DNA of 64,000 bases from NCBI RefSeq assembly GCF_020283565.1, contig NC_060060.1, forward strand, positions 124,001 to 188,000, given 5' to 3'. The position numbers and the translations under genes were made by a program. Shown here piece by piece: positions 22,434 through 33,719 of this stretch. Source of the DNA: Trifolium pratense. Its lineage: Eukaryota; Streptophyta; Magnoliopsida; Fabales; Fabaceae. A model generated the notes under the pieces. It worked only from the letters and a program-made list of their open reading frames with translations, had not been told where the DNA came from and ran no database searches. Numbering within the stretch: the stretch's first letter is position 1; each line of letters opens with the position of its first letter.

Positions 22434-23558
22434 ATTTTTCTTTTATATTATATATTTTTATATGACTTATAAAATAAATGCAGCACGAGAATTATAACTT
22501 ATATAGGGCACCAAAAATCTCGACCTATCCGACTATATAGTTGGGAACAAATTAGAAAAACTTATGAATTTGAAGCTTGCTGCTATATTGATGATGTAAG
22601 TAAACATGACGACATGATATCATTAGCCACCCTAAACATAATTGCATAATTGTGGTCCGTGGCTAAACATCGAAATTTTGGTAGTAAGACATGCTTTTGA
22701 TTAAGGGTTAAATATATTTTTTTATCTTTATAAACTTCTGAAAGTGTCTAAACGTTACTTAATTTACAATTTTTAATAATTAAAAAGCAAGAAATTCAAT
22801 ATTATTTCATAAAAATTTACAATTTTTATCCTACCCGCCATTTTTGTATATCACACTCACACTATTGATTTTTTTTTTTTTGACTAATATACTATTGAAT
22901 TTTAAACATCAATACAATGAGTCAACATTCTCCATCTTTAACGGAATATTATTTTGTAGCGTGTTCCAAAAGTAGGAGACGAGTCTGCGATAGCGATATA
23001 ACTTTGTATAGATATTTGCGGATTTTGAATTATTTTAATAATATTTGTGTTGATATTTCGACATAGAAATTAAAATATGTTATAATTTAGACAAATTCTA
23101 TAATATGGTTTGATTGTAAATATTATTTTTCTTACTAATTTGTCATCATTGGAATTATATATTAGTGAAGAATATTCAGTGGAACTTCTTTAACGCATCT
23201 ATGTTGTATTTTCTAAATTTCAAATAACACCTGTACTACCTAATCGGATTTCTCTGTTTGGGAATTCTTTGTATAGTTTATTTTGTAAGACCTCTTTGAC
23301 ATGGATTAGAGTATAAGGCCTCTTGGTGGTGTCTATATTGTCGTATGGATTGTAGACTGTATTCAAACTGGGACTTGTCTGTCGAAGTTCTCATTCTATC
23401 GTTGTCCCATCAGCTTTTGGTCTTACAGAGTTGTTTTTTGGATTCTGATGGGCCGATCGCTTTTGATTCGTGATCAAGAGTTAGTGTATAGTGGCAACTT
23501 TCTGGCTGGGTTGGTGTCTTCTCTGTTGGCCAGGAAGTTGAGAGGCGTCTTTCTGATT
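22434..23558. other. Intergenic, nothing firmly recognised
   Basis: A copy of the dispersed repeat lies at 22850-22960. 23240-23558 is less AT-rich and may be decayed coding sequence of a retroelement, but no motif could be identified. Confidence 0.35.
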
Positions 23559-23835
23559 ATGAGATTAGGAGGTGGACCTCATTTAGGTGGTGTTTGTTTT
23601 GGTATTTATTTTTTGTGTTCCGTATATATACGGCGCCTTGATTTGTAGTTCCTTTTTTAACAGTCGTTGTACGTTTTGTGCAAAGATATGGTTAATAACA
23701 TGAGATTAGGAGGTGGACCTCATTTATATGGTGTTTGTTTTAGTATTTATTTTTGGTGTTCTGCATATATATGACGTCTTGGTTATATAGTTCTTTTTTT
23801 ACCCAGTCGTTGTTCATCTTGTACAATGACCTAAT
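23559..23835 (+). repeat. Tandem duplication, unit about 141 bp
   Basis: The unit starting ATGAGATTAGGAGGTGGACC occurs at 23559 and again at 23700 with scattered substitutions (GTTTGTTTTGGTATTTATTT versus GTTTGTTTTAGTATTTATTT). No coding function seen. Confidence 0.8.
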
Positions 23836-24574
23836 TAATTAATAATATATTTGTCGTTAAAAAAAAAAAATTAGTATGATGACTTGAATGAGTCAAATTA
23901 CACCTAACAAAATATGTTTAGGTAAGGTTTGTTACAAGAAAATTGACTTGTAGTGACACTATATTGCATTTTGTGCACGAATATAATTGATGGGTTGACT
24001 CAATCAGAAACCTGAATGCAACTGGTTCAGCGGATCATAAAGAAAGCTTTCATACCATCTTAAAATTTAAAGGTAGATCCAACGAATTTGCCACACCCCT
24101 AACTGTGGCTAAGTGCGATGGTCTAAATTTATTCAATAGCCACGGGTTTAATCGTGCCATTCTATTTAATTCATTTTTTATTTTATTTTTTAAAAAAACA
24201 ACTGCATTCCCTGCTTATTTACTATCTCTTTCACGAAATACCACCCCAGCGGTAGCTACATCATTGATCCTTTTCTTTAAGCTTTCTTACCAATAGAATG
24301 CATACATGCAAATATATATGTGGGAACATGCTCGGACATCCTCATATAATTATAAAGTGCAACACTTTCTCACACTATATATCTCCTCCTTTTTTTATTT
24401 TTTGAACAAATATCTCCTCCTATTTTTTTTTATTTTTTTTTACTGTATGATAAGTTAACTAATGTGTTAGCCTCTTTTTTTTCGGTTAACAAATTTTTTG
24501 GATTAAGGGCTTGTCAGGCTGGCCAACATATTGTGGGGCCTAAAATGGACATTGAAATGGACATGATGAAAATG
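23836..24574. other. Intergenic upstream of the Copia fragment
   Basis: No gene, LTR or gag sequence is present, which shows that the Copia at 24575 has lost its 5' end. Confidence 0.4.
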
Positions 24575-24576
24575 GT

Positions 24577-27404
24577 TTGATATTCTCTACTCAAATGACT
24601 ACAAATAGAATGTTTCTAATTTCAGCACCAGTCATAATGCCAATGTGTATGCAATTCTCCAAACAAGAAAGAACTCAGTTGTGGCACAATATATATGGAC
24701 ATTTGAGTGTGAATGGCCTGAAATTACTAACCAAACTTGAAATGGTCAATGGTTTGCCTGAATTAGAAGATATGGAAGGAAGATGCACGGATTGCTTGTC
24801 AGGCAAGCAACAAAGAGAAGCAATTCCAAAGCAGGCAAAATGGAGAGCCACTGAAAAACTTCAACTGATACATTCTGATATCTGTGGACCTATAAATCCA
24901 AGCTCTAATGGAGGAAAAAGGTACTTTATAACCTTTACAGATGATTATAGTAGAAAGACTTGGGTTTATTTGCTGAAAGAAAAATCAGAAGCTTTTGAAA
25001 ATTTCAAAAATTTTAAAGCATTAGTTGAAAATGAGAGTGGTAACAAGATACAATGCTTGAGGACTGACAGAGGAGGTGAATATACCTCCAATGCTTTTGA
25101 TGAATTTTGCACCTCTCAAGGCATTAAAAGACAACTCACTGCAGCCTACCCTCCACAGCAAAATGGAGTGTCTGAAAGAAAAAATAGAACACTTTTGAAC
25201 ATAGTTAGAAGCATGTTAGCCAGTAGAAATGTACCAAAAAGGTTTTGGCCTGAAGCAGTAAAATGGAGTACACATATTATGAATAGAAGCCCAACTGTGT
25301 CAGTCAAGAATATGACTCCTGAAGAATGTTGGAGTGGTATTAAACCATCTGTTGCACATTTCAGGGTATTTGGATGCATTGCTTTTGCTCATGTACCAGA
25401 CAGTCAAAGGAAGAAATTGGACAACAAAAGCATCAAATGTGTTCATTTAGGCATAAGTGATGAATCAAAGGCCTACAAGCTGTACAATCCAGTTGATAAA
25501 AAGGTAATAATAAGCAGAGATGTTGTATTTGATGAATCAAAAGCATGGAATTGGGACAATAAGCTGAAGGAAAGTGATGGAAATGAAGTTCTAGTTGACT
25601 CTGATGAAATCACAGCTACTATTGATGAACCTGTTGAGCCTCAGGTTACTCATGAACCTCATGATCCTCCCTTGTCCAGCTCAGATATGGACATTGGATA
25701 TGAGAGTACAGATGCAGAAAATGAAAGTTCAGATGAAAATAGTAATCAACTGGAGCCTAGAATAAGGAGGCTTCCAGGTCACTTCAAAGACTTTGTGATG
25801 GGTGCAGAGATTGACAATGAGCAAGAATTGCAGAATTTGGCTGTTTATAGCAGTAGTGAAGATCCATGCACTTATGATGAGGCTTGTAAGCATCGAGTTT
25901 GGAAAGATGCTATGGATGCTGAGATAAAAGCTATAGAAGACAATAACACTTGGGAGTTGTCAGTCTTACCTGAAGGGATGAAAGCAATTGGAGTGAAATG
26001 GATTTATAAAACAAAGTATAATGAAATGGGTCAAATAGACAAACACAAGGCAAGATTAGTAGCTAAAGGCTACACTCAGAAGTATGTATAGACTATAGTG
26101 AGGTCTTTGCACCTGTTGCCAGATAGGAAACCATTAGAACAGTGCTAGCTTTGGCTGCAAGCAAGGGATGGTGTGTCTATCAGCTAGATGTAAAGAGTGC
26201 ATTCTTACATGGTGAGTTGACTGAAGACATCTATGTAGAACAACCAGCAGGTTATCTAAAGGGTGACAGTAAGCAGGTGTATAAGCTGAGAAAAGCTTTG
26301 TATGGACTTAAACAAGCCCCTAGAGCCTGATATAGCAAGATTGAAGCTCACTTTTTAAGTGAAAAATTTGAAAAGTGTCCTGTTGAACACACTTTGTTTG
26401 TCAAGAAGGTAGATAACAATGATGGTATTCTCATTGTTAGTATATATGTAGATGATCTAATTGTCACTGGAAACAATCTAGTTCACATCAATACCTTCAA
26501 GCAATCAATGATGAATAGATTTGCAATGTCAGACTTGGGAAAAATGAAGTACTTTTTAGGAGTGGAGGTTTGTCAAACTGATGATGGAATTTTCATCCAT
26601 CAGATGAAATATGCTTCTGAGATACTAAGCAAGTTTGGCATGGAGAACTGTAATGCAGTAAGTAGTCCAATTGTGCCTGGTTGCAAGTTGGTGAAAAATG
26701 AAACAGGAAAAGCAAGTGATGAGAAAAGATACAAGCAGATAGTTGGTAGCCTGATGTATTTGCTAGCAACAAGACCTGATTTGGCCTTCTCAGTGTGTCT
26801 TGTAGCTAGATTTATGGATAGACCAACAGAGATTCATGAAGCTGCATTGAAAAGAATCTTGAGATATGTTAATGGGACAGCTGGTTATGGAGTGTTGTAC
26901 AAGAAAACTAGTGATGAACTGCAGTTAAGTGCTTGGACTGACTCAGACTATGCTGGAGATCTAGATGATAGGAAGAGTACATCTGGATATTTGTTTATGC
27001 TTGGAAGTGGTGCCATTTCTTGGTCTTCAAGAAAGCAACCTATAGTAACTCTATCTACTACTGAAGCAGAATTTGTTGCAGCAGCCTCCTGCTCATGCCA
27101 GTGTGTTTGGCTTGGTAATGTGTTGAAGCATCTAAGGATAAGTCAGAAGAATACAACCATCATCAACTATGATTACAGTTCTTCAATCAAGCTTTCAAAA
27201 AACCCTATTTTACATGGCAGATGTAAACATATTGATGTCAGATTTCACTTCCTTAGAGATCTTGCAAAGGATGACATCATTGAGCTGGTTCACTGCAAAA
27301 CTCAAGACCAGTTAGCTGACATTATGACAAAACCATTGAAGCTTGATACATTATGTGACCTTAGAAGCAAAATGGGAATGGTAGATTTTGTGTGCTTAAC
27401 CTGA
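24577..27404 (+). pseudogene. Copia pol polyprotein, broken
   Basis: Integrase comes first: a zinc-binding H-x4-H...C-x2-C motif near 24683-24795, then the D-D-E core (HSDICGP, TDRGGEY, NGVSERKN). RVT_2 reverse transcriptase follows, with [12 protein letters not shown] and the YVDD active site at about 26440, and then RNase H (SGYLFMLGSGAISWSS, TEAEF, KHIDVRFHFLRD). Three lesions split it: a one-base frameshift near 26085, an in-frame TAG at 26124-26126 and a TGA at 26328-26330, the last two at positions where the family has tryptophan. The N-terminal gag and protease are missing. The coding frame starts abruptly after a TGA near 24575, so the first methionine has no meaning. Confidence 0.9.
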
Positions 27405-27473
27405 TGTTTAGTATTGTGTGTGTATAAACTGATTTTTGGTATTTGTGTTTGTAGAAATCAGTTTAAGGGAGGG

Positions 27474-27647
27474 TGTATGTTGATAGTTGTATATGTGTCT
27501 TTGGGCTTAGCTTGCATTGGGCCTAGTATGTGTCAAGCCCATGTGTGTTGCTTGTGTGCCAAGCTATATAAGCCAAGCTTTGTAATCACTTTGTAGATCA
27601 ATGAGTAACAATTGAGTTGGTTACAACAAACTTTTTCTGTTACAACA
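27474..27647 (+). repeat. 3' LTR of the Copia element
   Basis: It starts with TG right after the purine tract and ends near TTACAACA. It contains a TATA-like GCTATATAAGCC at about 27562. The exact ends are uncertain by a few bases because there is no partner LTR. Confidence 0.6.
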
Positions 27648-28378
27648 AAATGAGACATAATAAAAAAGTGCATTTTTTTAGTAAAAGATATTACAAGAAA
27701 AAACCAAATGTAAAATTTATATTTATAAAAAAAAAGAATTTTTTTGATAAGAAAGCTAAAATTGTATCGATTATTTTTATAATGAAGTTAATCCTTCATT
27801 AATTGAGAAGCCAATCTACAACAACTATTGAAAAAGGGACGGTATGGTTGTGATGACTGTGAGAGATGGTGAGTTGAACACGATTTCAAATTTTCAGTTT
27901 TTAAACTAAAAAATGGTGGCGGTGAGGGTGGAGAATGGGGCGGCGAGGCAAAAAGAGGGGTCGTCGTTGGAAGTATCATCTTTATGGTTTACGAGTGCAA
28001 CAAGAACTATCGACAAACAAGGAAAAGAATGCATGAGAAAATAGAATATGAACTAACAATATAAAATAATTTTATACTATTAATGATTCAAAACTATGTT
28101 TTCTGTCACGTCACCTCATTTTCTTGATATGACAGGAAGGTTGAAACATTCTTATTAATTGTCAGTATAAAATTAATTTACACCAACAATGTGTGTTCCA
28201 TAAACTTATTATTTAAAAGGAAAATGTGAATTTGCTTTGTTTTAATTTGAACCATTGAAAATTAATTTTTCCACGTATCATCCATCTATATGATAAAGAG
28301 GACTAAATAGAGAATACACTCCTGTTTTGTTCGAAGTATATGGAGGAGAGGATGTAATCTTGACAAAAAAAAGGTTTC
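27648..28378. other. Intergenic, nothing recognised
   Basis: AT-rich. A proline/serine-rich antisense frame at 27788-27979 looks like low-complexity chance coding. Confidence 0.4.
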
Positions 28379-28785
28379 TAGTTATTAAATTGTTTTTTTT
28401 ATTCTTGAAAAAAAAAACAAAAACAAAAAGTCTCAATTATTAGAAAGATTTGATTGGTTAAAAAAAATTATTATTTTTTTTTTCTTTCTGTGACTATTTG
28501 TAGACTTTGGTAGTCTATCTTAGCACATCTTGTGCTGAGAAGATTGCTTGTGTTAATATATATATATATCTCATTTTGGCTTGTTCAAAAAAAAAAAATA
28601 TTTGTTTTTTGTTTAAGAATAAAAAACGTTTTAACCAAAAAATTTGTGAATAAAAAAAATAAAATTTAAAAACAAATTTTTTTTAACCAATCAAATCTCT
28701 CTAATAATTGAGACTTTTTATTTTAAGTTTTTTTTTTAAAGAATAAAAAACATTTTTTTTCTTAAAAAAGATTTAATAACAAAAA
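28379..28785. mobile_element. Foldback MITE interrupted by a LINE tail
   Basis: 28428-28468 (AAGTCTCAATTATTAGAAAG onward) is the reverse complement of 28678-28718, and A/T-rich outer arms continue the pairing to about 28379 and 28785. The loop is occupied by an L1 3' end (28494-28600), so the LINE inserted into the hairpin. Confidence 0.65.
28494..28600 (+). mobile_element. L1 LINE 3' UTR fragment
   Basis: Matches the LINE tail at 5610-5701 (AGCACATCTTGTGCTGAGAAG, CTCATTTTGGCTTGTTCAAA) and ends in an A-run. Strongly 5' truncated. Confidence 0.75.
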
Positions 28786-29524
28786 AAAAAATTGTTCAAA
28801 ATTACCCTCCACCTCCCCTCCCTCCACTTCAAACCAAGCAGACTTTAAATGGATAATACCCAACCTCACGCAAAACTTAATACAACCAAGATCCGGCACT
28901 ATACCCTCCCAATAGGAGAATTATATATACAAAATTCCAACATTAGGAGTAGTGAGATCCACGTAAAGTGGGTATATTAAGATTATTGAAATGAGAGTAT
29001 TTCTTAACATTTTTCTTATATTAAAATATCATAATATATGAATCTGTTGTATCTGTCATACAACTTTTTTTTTTCTTATGGTACTCGCCAACTTGTAAAC
29101 ATTTTAGTGTAAAATACGTTTTTGTTTTTTTATAATTATTTTACAATTGAATTTGAAGCCTCTAATACGTGAGTCAACTTCTCCATCTTCAACGGCAACA
29201 TTATTTTATAACACGTTGCAAATTATTGAATGTATATGGCCTTTTGATTTGATGGCTGAATCCTCTTCAACGGCATGTTGTTTCCGTCATGCGGGAAAGG
29301 TAGAGTATCTATTGATTTTTTTTTTATGAACTCTGAGTTGTTGGAAAAATATGCTCTCATAATCTAGAGTTCGGTCAGTAAAATCTGATCATGAATTGTT
29401 CCATTAAAAATCGGACCAGTGTTCTTTCGAGTGATTTATTTTAACGAAAGTTTATTAGCCACTTGAATTTAATGTTTTAGTTAAAATATTTATTAATTTG
29501 TGTTTCTTGTAATATTAGTAGTAC

Positions 29525-29564
<40 letters not shown>

Positions 29565-30474
29565 ATAAAGAATATAACTTATACACAGTTCTTTAAGTAC
29601 GGTTTTTATTGTTCTCCAAATTAAATTAAGACATCTGTTAAAAATCCAAAATAATAGAGAGGCTTGCTGAAACAAAACAAACTAATTGAGAACTGAATTT
29701 CCAAAATAATTTTAGGATGTTTTTTTTATTGGTTGAAACTTATAATTCTATACAGTGGCACCTAAAGCTTAATACACTTTCTTAAACTTGCACATCCTTT
29801 CTTTGAAACACTTAAACAACGGTGTCTACTAGTTGCTGCACATTCAAAATAGTTGTTGAACATCATCGTTGAGAAAGGAAAATTAAGTTGATCTATGAAC
29901 AAAATTGCAGAGCAAGATTTGAATTGGTGGCTTCATTGTGTACGGAAATAGAGGGATAAATGATTTGGATTTGACAATTTCTTGTGAGAGGAATAAAGAG
30001 GTTTTTATTTGTTTGTGTGAAACAAAGAGAGAGCACGAAATTAGGATTAGAAGTGCACGAAACTGGAAGACAGGAAATAACAGTTATCAAACGTGGAATG
30101 CTTTGTACAGATGTCATATTATAATTGGAAAACAGCAAAAACTGTACTTAAAGTACTATGTATAAGTTTTATCCATAAAAAAGTAATAAAATATGTGTAG
30201 ACCACTGACGAGTGGATCCTACGACATTGATAGTTGTATTATTTTAGCTTATTGATCTGTTAGCAATTTTTTTTAAGTATCTTCACATATAACATCTCCA
30301 TAAAAATAACGTATCAAATTGAACCCAACATAGTCAAAGGAAAAGAAACATTTAAAAAAAAAAACCAAAATCCTATAAATTTCACCGTCTATGTTGAGAC
30401 TAGTGAGATTCAAGCTTTTACACAGTAACTTGTGCAACAAGTTACTGCATAACTGCCACATAGACGTTACTTTC
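28786..30474. other. Intergenic, nothing coding recognised
   Basis: Contains a dispersed-repeat copy near 29090-29230 and a (TTA)n microsatellite at 29527-29565. A 23-bp perfect palindrome (AGTAACTTGT, GCA, ACAAGTTACT) occurs at about 30424-30446, just left of the Copia LTR. Open frames at 29893-30165 overlap on both strands and show no motif. Confidence 0.4.
29527..29565. repeat. (TTA)n microsatellite
   Basis: About 13 trinucleotide units. Confidence 0.9.
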
Positions 30475-30676
30475 TGTTAGTAGTTAGTTGATAGTTTGTT
30501 ACACATTCATAACAAAATGTTAATTAGTTAGTTATTAGTTGATTTATCTTGTGTATAAATAGTTAGCTTTTCCTCATTGTAAAGACTAACTGTGTAGTAT
30601 CAATTTTACTAGATTTAGGCTCACATTGAGCCTAACCGTTTTTATCTTCAATGGCGTATCAATCATACTTTTCACA
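30475..30676 (+). repeat. 5' LTR of the Copia fragment
   Basis: Starts TG, ends CA, and abuts the primer-binding site at 30677. Confidence 0.8.
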
Positions 30677-30865
30677 TGGTATCAGGCCTCAAATTGAGGT
30701 ATGCCATTGTTGATCATTGATTCAGGTTACACACTTCTTCGATTTCTCTTCTAGCTTTCTCTGCAACTTCTCGCAAATTCTGCTTCTTGATTATGTTTTC
30801 TCCAAATTCAAGCTTGCTTCCTTGAATTTTCATTCTTTCTTCTCGATCTTGCATTGTATTCCATC

Positions 30866-31490
30866 ATGTCTATGGATAGCAATGTTAGTAGTGTCAATGG
30901 CGCGGGTACTTCGAATTCTCAGAATAAGGGTTATCAAAATGACACCCTCAATCCTTATTTCTTGCATCCGAACGAAAATCTCAATCTTGCATTGGTTTCA
31001 CCACTTCTTTCTGGCCCCAATTATCACTCATGGTCTCGTGCCATGACTATGGCGCTTAGGTCCAAAAACAAGATGCATTTCATCAATGGAACGCTTCCAT
31101 GCCCTGATGATAATGATCGTGATTCTTTGGGATCGGTGTAACACCATGCTATTATCCTGGCTCAATAACTCTGTAAATCCAGAAATCTCTCAAAGCATTC
31201 TATGGTTGGATTCAGCTTCGAAAATATGGCAAGAACTTAAAGAAATATTCTACCAAAGTGATGTCTTTTGCATCTCTGATTTACAAAAGGAAATTTCCTC
31301 TCTTAAGCAAGGTGACAGTAAAATTTCTACTTACTATACCTCGTTGAAAAAATTATGGCAAGAGCTTGATAACTTTCGTCCAATTCCTGAATCACACTGT
31401 GATCATAATTGTGCTCATGATTGTGCTTCTATTGCTAAGATCAAATCCTATAAGGATAGTCTAGGTTTCAGATTGAGAAAATCACTCTGA
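30866..31490 (+). pseudogene. Copia gag, frameshifted and truncated
   Basis: The ATG at 30866 (MSMDSNVSS) opens a gag frame with the family phrases NPYFLHPNEN and GPNYHSWSRAMTMAL. An indel between about 31110 and 31140 shifts the frame, and the protein continues as RCNTMLLSWLNNSV, SASKIWQELKE, and ISTYYTSLKKLWQELDNF, all typical of Copia gag. It ends at 31490, well before any zinc knuckle, so both damage and truncation prevent function. Confidence 0.85.
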
Positions 31491-32137
31491 TGGTGCGGCG
31501 GCTCCGACATTGCACGATTCTATTTAGAAAGAAGACTTGTTTTCTTTGGGTTTTATTTGTTTAGGGGTGGAGGTGAATTTATCATTGGTAAAGCAAAAAT
31601 GATGTAAACCATATATATAACCTAGGATACTAAGAAATAAATATGCGAAAACATAATTTTAATTGAATTCACAAGTGTCACTCTGGTAGGGTGAACCGAA
31701 CAAACTAGCCATATATTCTTCCTTTGTACTTCGTAGTTTTATTTATGATCATTTTACTAAAGTATGTGTATGTTAACCAATAATTAAATGATTTGAACAA
31801 AGACATCATTTTTACTTTTGTTTTAAAAGATTTTAATTTAAAATAAAAAACACAATTCAAACCTTCTTTATTTTTGTATTTCAACCATAAGAACTAAATC
31901 AAAGAAATCAGCCACACTAGTATTGTACAATATTTGATTAGAAACATATATAGTAAGATGTTTGATGCATAAACATTGATTCAAATGACATACAAACAAA
32001 CAAAAATACACATCACACTAATTTTATTATTGATTGAGTCATGTATCCCTTGTACATATATAATCATGAATTGTGGATATAGTTTTATTTGTACTTTTTG
32101 CCCAATTTATATGTTACTTTTCAAGTTCAAAAACAAA
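31491..32137. other. 3' flank of the second UGT
   Basis: No gene. 31961-31990 shares GTTTGATGCATAAACATTGA with the 3' flank of the first UGT. Confidence 0.5.
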
Positions 32138-33577
32138 TTAACGAAGAAGGAAAGGAGAATTTGGCGATAAACTATTACAAGAAGCAAGCTCCTTCCATGA
32201 ATCTCCCAACTTTTTCAACTCAACAAGAGAAGATCCACCTCCTCCTCTTGCATTTTTAGCACTTATTTTCATTTTCAATATCCTCTCTCTAATCTCTTTT
32301 CCACGATCAGATTCCATCAACTCCTTAACTCGATCATCCAACTCGGTCCCACTAACAAATCCATTTGACTCGTTCAATTTCAAAGCTACTTTCATTTCTT
32401 CAACCATAAACAATCGATTCAGCCTTTGTTCGGCGTACAAAGGCCATGCAATCATTGGCACTCCTACGCAAACAGCTTCCAACACTGAGTTCCATCCGCA
32501 ATGAGTCACAAATCCACCTACAGAGTCATGACTCAAAATTGCCCCTTGTGGGGCCCAATTCCTCACCACCATTCCCTTCTCCTTAGTCCTCTCAAAAAAT
32601 CCTTCCGGCAACAATTCGTTCAAACTGAACTTCTCCAAATCTGTGTCGCTCCTAACAACCCACAAAAATCTTTTCCCACTTTTCTCCAATCCAATAGCTA
32701 TCTCATTCAATTGTGCCTTAGAAAATCTCCCCATACTTCCAAAGCACAAGAAAACGACGCTTTGACTAGGTTGCGAGTCGAGCCAACTCAAACACAAACT
32801 CCCTTTTTCATCTTCACCCTTAGAAGGAGGTGAAATCATTGGTCCAATACAAAACAATGGAGGTGTTGTTCCTTCCGGAAGACACAACCCTGCTCTTAAT
32901 GCTTTTAAAGCTCTTGCTTCAATACCATCAAACGTGTTTATGATAACTCCATCACTTTCCTTCATACTTGTTGCCATATCTAAGAAAACCTTGTAACCTT
33001 TTCCCTCACGATCCTTCACTTGTTCTGGCATATCTGCTATGGGAACTTGTGGTAGCCCAGTGATGTGAGGATACATGAGAAACTCTTTAAGCGATTTTGT
33101 AGTATTTTGATGAATGGTTGGAAGTTGAAGAAAAACTGCAAGACTTGATGCTCCTGAAGTGTAGAAATAGTAAGTTGGTATATCAAGAGTTGAAGTGATT
33201 TGGTTGGTGCTAAAGTTCATGAAATCCAAGATAACACCTTTGAGGTTCGAAGTTTTTGAAATGGATTGGAGAATATGGTTAACATGGTAGTTACTACGAC
33301 CGCAAACCTCAAGGGGGAGTATGTGAGGTGGAAGAGTGACCGGAAATGAAATCGGAGGAATGTGATGGAAAGTGATGGACGGAAAAGTTTCACAACCAAA
33401 GATCATTGAGAGTTTTTGGATCTCCTCTTGCGACTGCATGGTGGTATTTGGAGGACTGAGGATTAGAATTTTTATGGAAAGTGAAGGGTTATGTGTTATT
33501 ATGAGTTTACCTAACTCAATCATGGAGTTTAAGTGCCCTTTCCCAAGAGCTGGGTATAGAACTAATGTATCCTTCAT
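32138..33577 (-). CDS. UDP-glycosyltransferase, UGT88E-like (paralogue)
   Basis: A complete intronless 479-residue GT1 enzyme that aligns with the gene at 16993-18432 end to end without a gap; most residues are identical. It keeps H15 in the same N-terminal motif, the D118-equivalent in KGVILDF, and the 44-residue PSPG box at about 341-384 with HCGWNS and the terminal glutamine. Differences cluster in the acceptor-facing N-terminal half (for example SIKILIL for SISILIL, CGRSNYHVN for CSRSNHHAN, PQVPIADMPEQVKDREG for PPIPIADMPDESKHRES). Acceptor preference may therefore have diverged. Homology also covers the promoter and part of the 3' flank. No damage is seen, and the start is the same MKDT as the paralogue. 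Confidence 0.95.
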   Translation of the reverse strand: MKDTLVLYPALGKGHLNSMIELGKLIITHNPSLSIKILILSPPNTTMQSQEEIQKLSMIFGCETFPSITFHHIPPISFPVTLPPHILPLEVCGRSNYHVNHILQSISKTSNLKGVILDFMNFSTNQITSTLDIPTYYFYTSGASSLAVFLQLPTIHQNTTKSLKEFLMYPHITGLPQVPIADMPEQVKDREGKGYKVFLDMATSMKESDGVIINTFDGIEARALKALRAGLCLPEGTTPPLFCIGPMISPPSKGEDEKGSLCLSWLDSQPSQSVVFLCFGSMGRFSKAQLNEIAIGLEKSGKRFLWVVRSDTDLEKFSLNELLPEGFFERTKEKGMVVRNWAPQGAILSHDSVGGFVTHCGWNSVLEAVCVGVPMIAWPLYAEQRLNRLFMVEEMKVALKLNESNGFVSGTELDDRVKELMESDRGKEIRERILKMKISAKNARGGGGSSLVELKKLGDSWKELASCNSLSPNSPFLLR

Positions 33578-33670
33578 TTTGATGATTTTGGGAAATTGGA
33601 AATGAAATGAAGGTTAGATTATTAGGCTTGCTTGCTCTGTTTTGGTGAATATGTTGGTTCGTTACTTGTT

Positions 33671-33682
33671 CTATTTAAAGGG
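33671..33682 (-). promoter_or_regulatory. TATA-like box of the second UGT
   Basis: CCCTTTAAATAG on the minus strand, about 95-105 bp upstream of the ATG, is at the position equivalent to CTTATAAATAGA in the first UGT. The T-to-A change (TTTAAATA for TATAAATA) may weaken it. Confidence 0.5.
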
Positions 33683-33719
33683 CAATGTGATACACTAGTG
33701 TCCAAAGTGAGTGTTAGAT

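Larger units (their letters stand above)
24575..27647 (+). mobile_element. Ty1/Copia retrotransposon, 5' truncated
   Basis: Pol sequence in Copia order (integrase, reverse transcriptase, RNase H) is followed by a purine tract (AAGGGAGGG, about 27465-27473) and a 3' LTR. The 5' LTR, gag and protease are absent: no second copy of the LTR start TGTTGATAGTTG is found upstream. The element lies between the two UGT genes. Confidence 0.85.
30475..31490 (+). mobile_element. Copia retrotransposon 5' fragment (LTR, primer site, partial gag)
   Basis: A 202-bp LTR (30475-30676, TGTTAGTAG...TTTTCACA, with TATAAATAG near 30554) is followed at once by TGGTATCAGGCC, a primer-binding site matching the initiator methionine tRNA end used by most plant Copia elements. 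Gag follows, and the sequence breaks off at about 31490. No pol or 3' LTR is present. Confidence 0.85.

Noticed and set aside
30424..30446. 23-bp palindrome as a functional site
   Set aside because: It stands alone near a Copia LTR, and nothing links it to the element or a gene.
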